Source: Limnothrix sp. FACHB-406 (GTDB lineage Bacteria > Cyanobacteriota > Cyanobacteriia > CACIAM-69d). From it: a stretch of 64,000 bases of DNA. Location of the stretch: positions 1 to 64,000 of the forward strand of contig NZ_JACJSP010000010.1 in the NCBI RefSeq assembly GCF_014698235.1. The letters run 5' to 3'. The notes beneath the pieces were generated by a model. The model did no database searches, had not been told where the DNA came from, and saw nothing but the letters and a program-made list of their open reading frames with translations. How positions within the stretch are numbered: position 1 is the first letter of the stretch; each line of letters begins with the position of its first letter. The position numbers and the translations under genes were made by a program. Positions 38,838 to 48,157 of this stretch are shown piece after piece.

Positions 38838-39251
38838 TCAATAGCGTTGGTCGGGTGGGGTGGCATCTCTTAGCTCTCGTTTGCCCACCTCCACCGCTTG
38901 CACATCGATCGTGCCGGGGGCCGATTGGCGCTGCACCGTTTGCCCCAAACCGCTGAGGGGTGTGCCGCAGTTTGGGCAGTTGCTGCTGAAGCCGCGCAGG
39001 GTGGTGACGGGATAGCCACAGGCGGGGCAGGGGCCGGCCACCAAGTTGCGCCGCAGCCACCATAAACCAACCACACTGAGCACGATCGGGGTCAAAATCA
39101 CCAGCAACAGCAACCAACCGATCGCCTGCACCACCACCCCTAAACCGATCGCATTCAGCAGCCCGATCGCCCCTAAAATCAGCAACCAGGGCCCCAGGGC
39201 CGCGATCAGAATGGGCCCAGCTTGGGTTGATTTCCAATTAAAACGGTTCAC
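38838..39251 (-). CDS. Small membrane protein with zinc ribbon
   Basis: 137 residues. Two closely spaced transmembrane helices (about residues 14-36 and 42-65) are followed by a cytosolic zinc ribbon with two CxxC pairs (GPCPACGYP and CPNCGTPL, about 73-96) and a polar tail. It probably binds zinc. Function unknown; a role in membrane regulation is speculation. No operon partner. Confidence 0.65.
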   Translation of the reverse strand: MNRFNWKSTQAGPILIAALGPWLLILGAIGLLNAIGLGVVVQAIGWLLLLVILTPIVLSVVGLWWLRRNLVAGPCPACGYPVTTLRGFSSNCPNCGTPLSGLGQTVQRQSAPGTIDVQAVEVGKRELRDATPPDQRY

Positions 39252-39493
39252 GATCGGGTCAGCCTCTCAGCGAAACAATGGGGGCGATCGGGGTTCCTCA
39301 GAATTGGTTATTTAACTGTTGCCACACCTCATTAAATAACCCCAAAAATAATCCCAAGTGCAGCAATGCCATGTTCAGCGCTGAGCTGTCTGGAATGCGG
39401 AAAATACCCCATTTCCAGTATGGGCCGCAGGGGTGGCCAACCCAAGCCGATCGGGGGTGGGGTTGCCCGGCGCGATCGGGCGGGATCGCCCCC

Positions 39494-40789
39494 CTAGCGA
39501 AGGGTGGTTTTTGAGGCAATACGGGTCTTTTTGCGATCGGCCTCCGACAGGTCATCGCCCGCCTGGAGTTTGGTGGCCTGGGTTTGCAGCACCGTCGCCG
39601 CGTTGCGATCGCCCATTTGCAAAGCCGTTTGGGCCGCCGCTTGCAGCATGGTCACCGCACCTTGGCGATCGCCCGTTTGCAGCTTGGTTTCGGCAATTTG
39701 GGTTTGGCGATATTTGGCCAATGCGCCGATGTGAGCCTGTACCGGGGCATTGGGAGCCGGGTGAAAGAGTTCCAGCGATCGCCCAATCACCGCGATCGGC
39801 TCCGACAGCAGATCCACCTGACCCGTCGCCGGATCGTCATAACAAACCTGCACTTGAACCAACCGATGATCCCCCGGCGGCAACTGGGCCACATAGGCAT
39901 TCACCAACACCACCCGTGGCCCATCCACCATCAAATCGCCCAACCGCACCTCCAGCCGACCATCGGGCAACTCCTGCGCCGTCAGTTCCACCGTTTCCGG
40001 GGCCACCTGGGCGATCGGCTTCAGCTCCGCCAAGCGCACAGGTGACTCCAACGCCAACAACAACCGCGCATTGGTTAACTGCACCGACTGCACTCGGGCC
40101 AAGAGCCTTTCAAAGGCGGCGGGCGCATCTTCCGGCTGTTCGATGTAGCAAAGGGCCCCGGCTCCCGCGTCGGCAATCTGTTCCAGGGTGTCTTGGTTCC
40201 AATGGCTGCCAAACCCGAGACAATGGACTGAAATGCCGTAGCTCGCGGCCAATTCCGCCATCTTTAAGCAGCGGGGATCGTTGCCATGCTCGTTTTCCCC
40301 ATCGGTGAGCAGGAAAATTTGCGACACCGAGGGTGCAGTGGGCAAAATTCCGCTGTGATCGGCGTTGACGTTGCCCAAAAGGCCCGATTCCTTACGCGAT
40401 CGCGCCAGTTCTTCAATGCCCAGCTTCAGACCCTCATCAATGCAAGTGCCGCCGCCGGCCGTTAAGCCCTCGATCGCCTGCAAAATTGACAGCGGCTCCG
40501 GGGCCACTTCCTGACAAGGCAAGATCACTTGGGCCTCGTGGTCAAAGGCGACCAACGACAGGCGATCGCCCAGGGCCAACTGACCCACCAACTGACGCGC
40601 CGCCGCTTTCACCATCTCCATCGGTCGGCCGCGCATGGAACCGCTGCGATCGAGAATCAAACACAGGTTCGATCGCACCCGCCCATGGCCGGCCTGGGCC
40701 GCCACCGAAATCGCCAGTTGCCGCTGGTTGCGGGCCAACTTGGCATCCAAATTGGCATCACTGAGGGCACATTGCACAAGGGCTGGCAT
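39494..40789 (-). CDS. von Willebrand factor A domain protein
   Basis: About 431 residues. ATG 40789 is set by GGAGG about 9 nt upstream. The VWA domain (about residues 40-240) carries the MIDAS motif DRSGSM (DxSxS), a Thr in GGGTCIDEGL and an Asp in FLLTDGENEHG, so metal-dependent ligand binding is expected. A beta-rich region follows (about 245-350), then a helical C-terminal domain with Ala/Gln repeats ending in a basic tail. No signal peptide, so probably cytosolic. Cyanobacteria have several such proteins next to protein phosphatases and ATPases; no partner is seen here. Confidence 0.85.
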   Translation of the reverse strand: MPALVQCALSDANLDAKLARNQRQLAISVAAQAGHGRVRSNLCLILDRSGSMRGRPMEMVKAAARQLVGQLALGDRLSLVAFDHEAQVILPCQEVAPEPLSILQAIEGLTAGGGTCIDEGLKLGIEELARSRKESGLLGNVNADHSGILPTAPSVSQIFLLTDGENEHGNDPRCLKMAELAASYGISVHCLGFGSHWNQDTLEQIADAGAGALCYIEQPEDAPAAFERLLARVQSVQLTNARLLLALESPVRLAELKPIAQVAPETVELTAQELPDGRLEVRLGDLMVDGPRVVLVNAYVAQLPPGDHRLVQVQVCYDDPATGQVDLLSEPIAVIGRSLELFHPAPNAPVQAHIGALAKYRQTQIAETKLQTGDRQGAVTMLQAAAQTALQMGDRNAATVLQTQATKLQAGDDLSEADRKKTRIASKTTLR

Positions 40790-41103
40790 GATTTGCACCT
40801 CCTGCCGGAGAAAAACGCATGGAACGCTGGCGGGCCTCAACCATCGCCATCAAAACGATAGCAAGGAACCCAACGCTGAAACCTGCAACCGCACCGAAGA
40901 CCACTCATCGCCCCGGCAACCAACGCACCGGCAGCTCCAGGAATCGCCACCCACAGCAAACCACCCACAGCAAACTACCACCGCAAACATTGATTGAGAA
41001 CCATTGAGCAGTCATGAGCGATGGCTTTTTTCTAGGCTATGACTGAAGCGCGACCGGAATCTATTCTGAATCGTCCCGCTTTCTCCGGTTCTAACAAAAT
41101 TCT
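40790..41103. other. Intergenic stretch with a 14-bp tandem duplication
   Basis: CCACCCACAGCAAA occurs twice in tandem (40947-40974), followed by a degenerate copy. Otherwise no gene or RNA is supported. The stretch separates the divergent VWA and secreted-protein genes and must contain both promoters. Confidence 0.5.
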
Positions 41104-41652
41104 ATGCAGAAGATTCACCCGAATCTGCGGCGATGGTTGCTGGGCTTCGTGAGTCCCGTGGTGATGATCGGGGCGATCGGGTTGCCGGCCCAAGCAGAGA
41201 CCGTTGCGCCCAGCTTTTTCCAAGGATCGACTCCCCTCAGCCTCACGCTTCAGGAATTGGACGATCGGTGGCGTGTGTTTAGTGTCACGGGGCAAATTGA
41301 AACCAGCAATATGCTGTCTCTGACGGCGGCGGTTTTTGGCGCATCTCCCAGCGACTATTACACGAAGGGCGAAATTGCGGAGGTGGGCGGCGAGCGCTTT
41401 TTGGTTGCCTACCGTGTCATGCCCGGCAGCATTACGGAACCGGCCGCCGTCAATGGCAGCACGCCAATTCATGTGTCGCTGATTCATCTCGATCAGGTGG
41501 CTTCTTTGAACGATTTCCGGCCCTTCAGCCTGGTGACGGAGATCGATCGCCTCAAGGCCCTCATCCAAAGCCGCGCCGCTTCGCCGTTCAACATGTTCAA
41601 CAGCGGCGGCCCGCCGCGCTCTTTGCCGCCACTTCCCCGATCGACTCCTTAA
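41104..41652 (+). CDS. Secreted hypothetical protein
   Basis: 182 residues. A signal peptide ends at AQA (LLGFVSPVVMIGAIGLPAQA, about residues 13-32). The mature part begins ETVAPSFFQGSTPLSLTLQE, continues with WRVFSVTGQIETSNMLSLTA and ends in a proline-rich tail (about 161-182). No family is recognised; it has few charged clusters and no cysteine. Probably periplasmic. Confidence 0.65.
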   Translation: MQKIHPNLRRWLLGFVSPVVMIGAIGLPAQAETVAPSFFQGSTPLSLTLQELDDRWRVFSVTGQIETSNMLSLTAAVFGASPSDYYTKGEIAEVGGERFLVAYRVMPGSITEPAAVNGSTPIHVSLIHLDQVASLNDFRPFSLVTEIDRLKALIQSRAASPFNMFNSGGPPRSLPPLPRSTP

Positions 41653-41744
41653 AACCTTTTCCAGAAATTTTGCGGGGCGATCGGTTTGTAGTGAATGGGA
41701 AAACCGGTCGATCGGGGGTGATCACATATGAGCCACCCGGAACC

Positions 41745-44700
41745 TTACGGTTTTTGGGATGGTTTGACGCGACAAAATTGCTGTAAATCCGCCGGCGCAT
41801 CCCGATTCGTCGTCAAATAATCCCGCAACCAATCACATCCTATTTGTAGCAAGCCATCCAGATCTTCTGTTTGGGAGAGGACTCTTAACCAATCAGATTC
41901 AGTAAAATTGTTTAGATTAGTATGCAAGAGACTGTTCGAAATACTAGCATTATTTAATTTTAAATTTTTTGCAACATCTAGCTGCAACAAGTTTTCTGCA
42001 CTCATTTTTTTCATCGCTCGATCTCTCAGTGATTCAAGGTTCACTGCTCCTTGATAAACATTCCAGAATCGAATCACTCCACCATTGGAACCAGAAATAA
42101 CTTGCTTCTCGTCAGAGCTAAACCTTGCGCGCTCAACCCAATTTGGATGTGGGAGAGTGATTGTTTTTTTGTGTAGATGAGAATTATTTTCGCCAATAAA
42201 ATGATTCCACTCCCATACCATGGCACTTTTATCACTGGAAGCAGTGACTAACAGGAATTGATTTTTTTTTCCAAAAGAGATGCTTCTCACCGAATCCGAG
42301 TGATTCGTCAGTGAAATTGTTCTTCCATTCGCTGACCAGTTCCATAGCTTAACAACGCCATTTTTCAAGGCAACTCCAAGCCATTGATTATCTGCACTAA
42401 AATCTGCACTCAGAATACTACTGTCAAATTTTTTGGACTTTATAGAATTAGAGATTTTTAAATTCTCATTTTTTTGCCAATCCCAAACTTTGATTACTCC
42501 ATCACCTCCAGCGGTAAAAACCAGTCTCCCATCGGGGCTGAAGTTGGCAGAACTTAGCCATTGATTGGCTGAATGAACAAGAGTAATAAGAGGAGCATGA
42601 ACACTTTTGCGTTGCTTATTCCATTGCCAAATTTTAGCCTCTCCATCATCTCCAAGAGTTATGATCCACTTACCAGTACTATCAAAGCTGGCTGCTCTAA
42701 TTTCTCCTGAAACACTATGGTTAAGAGTTGAGAATGGTCTTTGAGACTCGGGATCAGTCAAGTCCCAAATTTTAGCTGTTCCATCTTGAGCAGAAGTTAA
42801 TAGCCATTGACTGTCAGGGCTAAAGCTGACGCTATAAACTGTCTGTGCGTTTTTAACACTAGAGTGTTTTAATCTACGAATTTCCTGCATTTCCTTAATA
42901 TTCCAAATTCTTGCTGTTCCATCTTCTAGGGCAATAGCTAACAGTTGATCATCTGGGCTGAGTTTGATATCCCGAATATGGGCTTGGTTATCTACCTTGA
43001 GCAAATTGATTTCTTGGACAGTCAGAAGATACTTTCCAAGAGTTTCTCGAAGAGATATCAGTGATTGAGAGTCCAATCCTAGTTGCTTGGCAGTAAACCC
43101 GATGCGTAAGAGATTAGACAATTGGGCTAATTGATCATCCTGAGTAGATATCGTTCGTAAAATTGTTTGTTCGCGCTCAATTATTTGCTTAAGGTCTTGA
43201 GAAGAGTCCCACGACAAAAACGAAGCAATAATTGTCATTATAAGGCTAGCCAAAAATACTACATTTACTCTTTTTTGAAGTTTCTTCATTCGTTGAATAT
43301 TGCTTTTTAAGCTTGCAAATCGCCGCTTTGCGATTTGGTGCTGCTTCAGTAGTTTCAGCTCGGTAGCTTGGCGTTGAGCTTTTTCTTGAGCAATTTCTGC
43401 TAAAAAGGTGACCTTAGTCTGTTTCTGGATAAACTCTGCAATATAGTCATGAACAATTTGATAGGTGACCTTGTTTTGAGAGTGATTTTTAAGAAGTAAA
43501 CCAGAATCAGTCAGGATTTCTAAAACCAGATTTAGAGCACTTGGATCTTGCTCTAAATCTGTCACCTCTTGGTGAAGAAACAACTGGCTTTTCAGGGGTC
43601 GGATCGGTTGATCGCCTGTCAGCAAAAACAAAATCAATTTTGCCAGTTCCACATTCTCCGGGCCACAATCCCCCGTCGCCGCATCGAGATAGCGCTGCAC
43701 CAACGCCACCTTGCCGCCCGAATTGGCATAGCCAGCAGCCGTGGTGATTCCCTCCGCTTGCACCTGCGCCCCAACAATTTGCAGCTCGATCGGGCGGACT
43801 TTGTAATAGTTTCCCGACAGATCCGAAACGATCGCTTCAATCAACTCCGGCTCCCAATCCAGCTCAGCGCGATCGATCAAATCGCGAATCACCTGCTTGG
43901 CTTCCTCCAGCCGGAAATTGCCAATTCGATAGAGCACGTTGGTACTGAGTAAGCCCCCATCAATCCGCCGATCTAACTCCGCGCGATTCAGCAGGTAATA
44001 GATATATTCCCGACGGATTGAAAAGAGAATTTTGAGACCCGTAATGTCCAAACATTGGCTTAAAAACGCAAACAGCGGCGATCGCCCTTGGCGCTGACCA
44101 TTCTCAAAAAAGAACTCCTCAAACTGATCAAAAATCAACACCGTGGCCAGGTTACGTTGCTCGGCATTCCGCACCAATTCCCGGGCGATCGCCCCTTGCC
44201 AGTTGCCATCCGTCGGCGGTTCGATTAGCCCTTGATGTTCTGCCAACAAAGCCTGTTTCAGTGACTGCCACAGCTTCTCTTCCCAGTTGCTATAGTCACG
44301 CAGCACCACTGGTAGACCACTACGAGATCCCAATGTCTCCTGTCTTACTGCTGGAATGATGCCCGCATTGAGCAGAGAACTTTTGCCAGAACCAGAGAAG
44401 CCAAATAGTACAGTGATCGAGTTGCCTCGGTCATTTTTTAAGCGCCCTAGGATACGCTCTACATCATGCTTGCGCCCAGCAGCGGAAATAGCTCTTGATG
44501 AAAACTCTAGATCAAGTTTTGATCCTTGTAATTCTTTGACTTTTGGAGTTGCTAAGTGGCTGACTCCTACGAAAGCACGAAAATTAAATTCTTCTTCTAG
44601 AGATTGATATAAGAATTTATATGAAAAAGCATAACGATAGTCTCGCAATTGCCACTCCGTTTCAGCTAATTTTTTGAGAATAGCAATTGATAAGCGTGGA

Positions 44701-46022
44701 TCAAAATCTGGTTCACCCTTGTTGTGAGCTGTTGCCAAAGACTCACGACTCTCCTCATACTGTTCAAGTCCAAATTGTGCTTGCCCCTTCCCAAACCAAT
44801 AGCTAGCTTCATCCCGATATCGCACCCAGTCCTTTGACTCTGGATCTCCCGGTAGCCAATGAGATCCAACTGATAGACCTTGGATAGTTGCTATTGCCTG
44901 TTCAAACCACCTAATTGCAATTTGCCAGTCTTGGTTTTGGAGTGCAAGCTCACCGCATAAGCCATACACCTTAGCCTGCTTAAAAGGGTTGAGATATTGA
45001 CGATGCAGCTCTAGTGCTTGTTGTGTTACTAACTGCAAAGAATGCCATTGATTCAGTTGAAGGAGTATATCTCCCCAACTATTAATAAACTTGGCACAAA
45101 GATCTAGGCGGTTGGCTTGGTTAAAAGTTGTAATGGCAATTTCAAAAGCTTCGCTTGATTGGGTTAAATAGTCTTCGTAATGACGACGGCTGAAACGAGC
45201 GCGCCGTTGCCAAAATTGTGCCAGTGTAATTTGAACTGCTCCAAATTGGATCAAGTCACCGTTTTGCCACCAAAAATGGCTTGCTTTTTGATAGCCCTCG
45301 TGAGCTTCTGTTATTGAGTTAGGCTGGGCAGTTATTAGCGCTTGCAACCAAGCTACGTTGGCTTCTTGAACGGCTATATCTTGGCTAGTAAGGTCAGGGC
45401 ATTGCAACAGAGTTGACCAATCAACCGCGATCTCAGTCAGCTCATGAACGCAAATTTTAGGGTTTTGAATTGCTGATGTGAAATTGGTTTCTAAAACCCA
45501 AGTGCGTATGCGATCGGCCATTGTTTGTATCCAATCAGCAAGCTGGGTAGCCGTGGCCTCAAAGGTTTGGGTTGTCGTCCAACTAGCCAAGTCGCTGGCG
45601 GTGGTTTGCAATTGCCGAAGCGCCCGATCGTCGAGCCACCAGACCAAGGGCAAGGGAAAGCGATCGCGAAAGGCTTCCCGGCTGCGGTTGGCCTGGGCAA
45701 ACAGCTCGCGCAGGTCGGCATCGGTCAGCTCACCAAACCCAACCACAGCTAAGGCTCCCGGCGGGTTGGAGTCGATCGCCCGTTCGATCGCCGCAAACAG
45801 TTGCCGATCGCCCCGTTGGAGGGTCAGCCGCCGCACCTCCAAGGGGCAGAGGGTTTGCAGTCGCGCCAACAGCCGCTCGGTCAAATCCCCATAGTTGCAA
45901 CGGGCAATCAGTAGCTTAAATTGCCCCTGGGCCGCCTCGATCGCAAAGGCCAGCCGCTGCAACGCTCGCTCTTGGTCTGGCGAGAGCGCTGCTGAGTCAA
46001 ATCCTGGGCGATCGGCAGTCAT
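41745..46022 (-). CDS. STAND-type NTPase with TPR region and seven-bladed WD40 propeller
   Basis: 1425 residues. Residues 1-170 are a P-loop-like domain without a Walker A (LLIARCNYGDLTERLLAR, PLPLVWWLDDRALRQL). Residues about 190-480 are TPR-like helices (QAKVYGLCGELALQNQDWQI). An nSTAND1-type NTPase follows with Walker A GFSGSGKSSLLNAG (about 540-553) and Walker B VLIFDQFEEFFF (about 629). A winged-helix-like region and a transmembrane-like helix (VVFLASLIMTIIASFL, about 920) precede seven WD repeats (about 1005-1345, ending in IWNI, IWDL, IWQW, VWDW, LWNW, VWEW, FWNV), one complete propeller. STAND proteins are signal-sensing switches, some in antiviral defence; no effector domain is recognised here. 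It lies 15 bp downstream of the AAA gene. GC content alternates along the gene. Confidence 0.85.
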   Translation of the reverse strand: MTADRPGFDSAALSPDQERALQRLAFAIEAAQGQFKLLIARCNYGDLTERLLARLQTLCPLEVRRLTLQRGDRQLFAAIERAIDSNPPGALAVVGFGELTDADLRELFAQANRSREAFRDRFPLPLVWWLDDRALRQLQTTASDLASWTTTQTFEATATQLADWIQTMADRIRTWVLETNFTSAIQNPKICVHELTEIAVDWSTLLQCPDLTSQDIAVQEANVAWLQALITAQPNSITEAHEGYQKASHFWWQNGDLIQFGAVQITLAQFWQRRARFSRRHYEDYLTQSSEAFEIAITTFNQANRLDLCAKFINSWGDILLQLNQWHSLQLVTQQALELHRQYLNPFKQAKVYGLCGELALQNQDWQIAIRWFEQAIATIQGLSVGSHWLPGDPESKDWVRYRDEASYWFGKGQAQFGLEQYEESRESLATAHNKGEPDFDPRLSIAILKKLAETEWQLRDYRYAFSYKFLYQSLEEEFNFRAFVGVSHLATPKVKELQGSKLDLEFSSRAISAAGRKHDVERILGRLKNDRGNSITVLFGFSGSGKSSLLNAGIIPAVRQETLGSRSGLPVVLRDYSNWEEKLWQSLKQALLAEHQGLIEPPTDGNWQGAIARELVRNAEQRNLATVLIFDQFEEFFFENGQRQGRSPLFAFLSQCLDITGLKILFSIRREYIYYLLNRAELDRRIDGGLLSTNVLYRIGNFRLEEAKQVIRDLIDRAELDWEPELIEAIVSDLSGNYYKVRPIELQIVGAQVQAEGITTAAGYANSGGKVALVQRYLDAATGDCGPENVELAKLILFLLTGDQPIRPLKSQLFLHQEVTDLEQDPSALNLVLEILTDSGLLLKNHSQNKVTYQIVHDYIAEFIQKQTKVTFLAEIAQEKAQRQATELKLLKQHQIAKRRFASLKSNIQRMKKLQKRVNVVFLASLIMTIIASFLSWDSSQDLKQIIEREQTILRTISTQDDQLAQLSNLLRIGFTAKQLGLDSQSLISLRETLGKYLLTVQEINLLKVDNQAHIRDIKLSPDDQLLAIALEDGTARIWNIKEMQEIRRLKHSSVKNAQTVYSVSFSPDSQWLLTSAQDGTAKIWDLTDPESQRPFSTLNHSVSGEIRAASFDSTGKWIITLGDDGEAKIWQWNKQRKSVHAPLITLVHSANQWLSSANFSPDGRLVFTAGGDGVIKVWDWQKNENLKISNSIKSKKFDSSILSADFSADNQWLGVALKNGVVKLWNWSANGRTISLTNHSDSVRSISFGKKNQFLLVTASSDKSAMVWEWNHFIGENNSHLHKKTITLPHPNWVERARFSSDEKQVISGSNGGVIRFWNVYQGAVNLESLRDRAMKKMSAENLLQLDVAKNLKLNNASISNSLLHTNLNNFTESDWLRVLSQTEDLDGLLQIGCDWLRDYLTTNRDAPADLQQFCRVKPSQKP

Positions 46023-46037
46023 AGATCCAGTCCTGAT

Positions 46038-47423
46038 TTAGCCCTGCAATTCTTCGGCTTCCAGCAAAATCGGGTTTACTTCAAACCACGATTCACCGGC
46101 TTCTAAATATTCAAAAACAAACCGCTTATGAATCAGTTGATCATAGCCATCCGCATCACTAACCTTGTTGCCCCGACTACGCACAGCCCGCAACAATTCC
46201 CACTCGGCATTACTGAGGGCTAGCTTCATTTCATTGCGGTGCGATCGAATCACTTGCTCCAGAGTCGATCGGGTCAGGGGCAAGCTCATTTCCTCCTGAA
46301 TCCAACTGTTCAGTAATCGCAGCAAATCTCGGGCATGGCCACCGCTGGCTTGGCAGAGCCGATCGAGCGTGGCTGGCTCATCCACCACCGCTGCGATCGC
46401 CATCTGCCATTGGGTCGCATCGCCCGCCGGGTCAAAGGCCGCATCTGCCCGCAGCAACACCATCTGCCGCAACAGTTGTAGCCCGGTCTCGTGCGATCGC
46501 CCATCGCGATGACGCACCGGAACCATCGGCAACACCTTGGGTTCTTCGGGAAACTTTTGGGTTAATAAGCCATAGCTATCATCAAACCGCAACCGCAACG
46601 GCATGGTGTAAATCAGGTGGCAATTCAGCGCCGACAGCAGATTGCCCCGCTCCACAAACAGATAATTTTGTTGGGGATAACCATTGGGTAATAGGCGGTT
46701 ATCAATTTTTTCCAGGTTATCAACAATCACCACCAAGCCCTGGAATCCTTTAGCTTTGAGTTGGGCGATCGCCGGTTCAATCAGTTCTGCATTAATCGCA
46801 TCTCGCAGTTGCCCAGTTTGCGACCCCAAAAACTGATGGAGTTTCTCGCGCAGCTTGGGATTGTCTTTGGTTTTAGCGGTGACTTTGCCAATCAAAAAAT
46901 CTAGGGAAACTTCGCCTTTGTTGTTACCAGAAACTTTCAGACCTTGGGGCAAACCGGGGATTTTGTCGGAACCCAATTCCAGATTGCTCAACTCAAATTC
47001 CGTGGTGAGAATCCGTGCCGCATCATCGAGAATTTTGCGAAATCCTTTGGGTTCACCGAGATCGATATTGTCCAAACTTTGGCTGATTTGCCGGGCGATC
47101 GACAGCAACACATCGCCCGCGTCCACATCGGTCATTTCCAAGTCGCGATCGACCTGAAAATACACCACATGGAAGCGATCGCCGCGCAAATCCTTCACCA
47201 ATCGCTGCAACTCTGTGGATTTGCCACAGCCCACATGGCCCGTAAACAGGGTACAAGTGGGTTGGTCGGGACTCAGAAACGAGATCCGATTACGAATTTT
47301 CTTAATAATTTCGCCGCCACGCACGGGCGCAAAGTCCACATAGAGTCGCGCATCGTTGGGATCAGCCACATTCAGGGTTTGGCTGGGGTCTGTAGCCCGA
47401 TAGAATGCACGCAAATCGGTCAT
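46038..47423 (-). CDS. AAA-family ATPase, partner of the STAND protein
   Basis: 461 residues. Walker A is FTGHVGCGKSTELQRL (about residues 60-75), Walker B is GLVVIVDNLEKI (about 229-240). The block GGHARDLLRLLNSW (about 357-370) resembles the sensor 2 region of Cdc6/Orc-like AAA proteins, with a winged-helix-like C-terminus. The N-terminal DPSQTLNVADPNDARLYVDF is conserved in similar cyanobacterial pairs I recall. It is upstream of the STAND gene with a 15-bp gap, clearly one operon. It could load or gate the STAND partner; this is inference. The activity of the pair is unknown. Confidence 0.82.
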   Translation of the reverse strand: MTDLRAFYRATDPSQTLNVADPNDARLYVDFAPVRGGEIIKKIRNRISFLSPDQPTCTLFTGHVGCGKSTELQRLVKDLRGDRFHVVYFQVDRDLEMTDVDAGDVLLSIARQISQSLDNIDLGEPKGFRKILDDAARILTTEFELSNLELGSDKIPGLPQGLKVSGNNKGEVSLDFLIGKVTAKTKDNPKLREKLHQFLGSQTGQLRDAINAELIEPAIAQLKAKGFQGLVVIVDNLEKIDNRLLPNGYPQQNYLFVERGNLLSALNCHLIYTMPLRLRFDDSYGLLTQKFPEEPKVLPMVPVRHRDGRSHETGLQLLRQMVLLRADAAFDPAGDATQWQMAIAAVVDEPATLDRLCQASGGHARDLLRLLNSWIQEEMSLPLTRSTLEQVIRSHRNEMKLALSNAEWELLRAVRSRGNKVSDADGYDQLIHKRFVFEYLEAGESWFEVNPILLEAEELQG

Positions 47424-47511
47424 AGCAGCAGATGTGAGAACGGCATTGCTTCAACCATAACCCACTGATCCGGGAGAGATGCAATACCTTTCACCCCCGA
47501 CGCGATCGCAT

Positions 47512-47613
47512 TTAGCTATTAACAAGTGATGCCATGGAGTATTTGACGATCGGGTGGTAAGCAATGATCGCCGTGGTGGACTGCCCCGGATAAAGCTGAT
47601 TGTTCTCATTCAC
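47512..47613 (-). pseudogene. Fragment of a metH-like gene (3' end only)
   Basis: The minus strand encodes NENNQLYPGQSTTAIIAYHP followed by IVKY and a stop. It closely matches the last residues of MetH in this window ([20 protein letters not shown]). DNA identity over about 50 bp with 57950-58005 is high, with roughly five mismatches. No upstream coding sequence remains (an in-frame TAG lies just before). It is an old duplicate or deletion scar. Confidence 0.75.
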
Positions 47614-47676
47614 CTATTATTATTAAGTGTAGACTAACTAGATATTAAATGTATGTTAATCAAAGCAGCCCAGCCG

Positions 47677-47735
47677 CTACAGACCTTCCATAACAGCTTC
47701 ACCCAGCTTATGCAGCGAAACAGCCACAACCCGCG
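47677..47735 (-). pseudogene. Fragment of a BASS-transporter-like gene (3' end only)
   Basis: Coding on the minus strand: VVAVSLHKLGEAVMEGL then stop. Across the stop and 3' flank, 30 bp (47660-47689) match the end of the transporter gene at 50570-50599 with two mismatches. The rest of the gene is absent. Together with the metH fragment 60 bp away, this gap is a small graveyard of gene ends. Confidence 0.55.
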
Positions 47736-48157
47736 ATCGCGCCGAGCCAGAGGGTAAATTAACCCGCCTCAGCCAAAGCCCCCATCACAAGCGCCACCCA
47801 TCAGCCAGGCGATCGCATCGGGTCAGTTATTTCATATTTCAGAACCGCAACCCCTAGATGGAAATCATCCCGAATTTGCGGTTTAATGCATAGTTGTAAT
47901 GCCTGAATAGCTGGTAATTATTTATACATTCGCCATGCAATTATTGATCAGACCGTAATAACGACGCAGAGCGCTAAGCCAAATGTGCTCTCCATTACAG
48001 ATTAAGCAGCGCATTTATTATTTTTTGCTCATGAAACTTAACTTGATCGTCAGTGTCGGTCAGGTAATAATTCCTGTTGAAAGATGACTGACATCGTAAA
48101 GCTTTCAGGACAATCAAGCCAATCACATTGATCAGTCCCCTTGCAGAGGAAAGACAC
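47736..48157. other. Gene-free region upstream of the FIST gene
   Basis: About 420 bp, AT-rich between 47880 and 48060. It must contain the promoter of the FIST-kinase operon, but no convincing -35/-10 pair was settled on. No coding frame. Confidence 0.35.
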
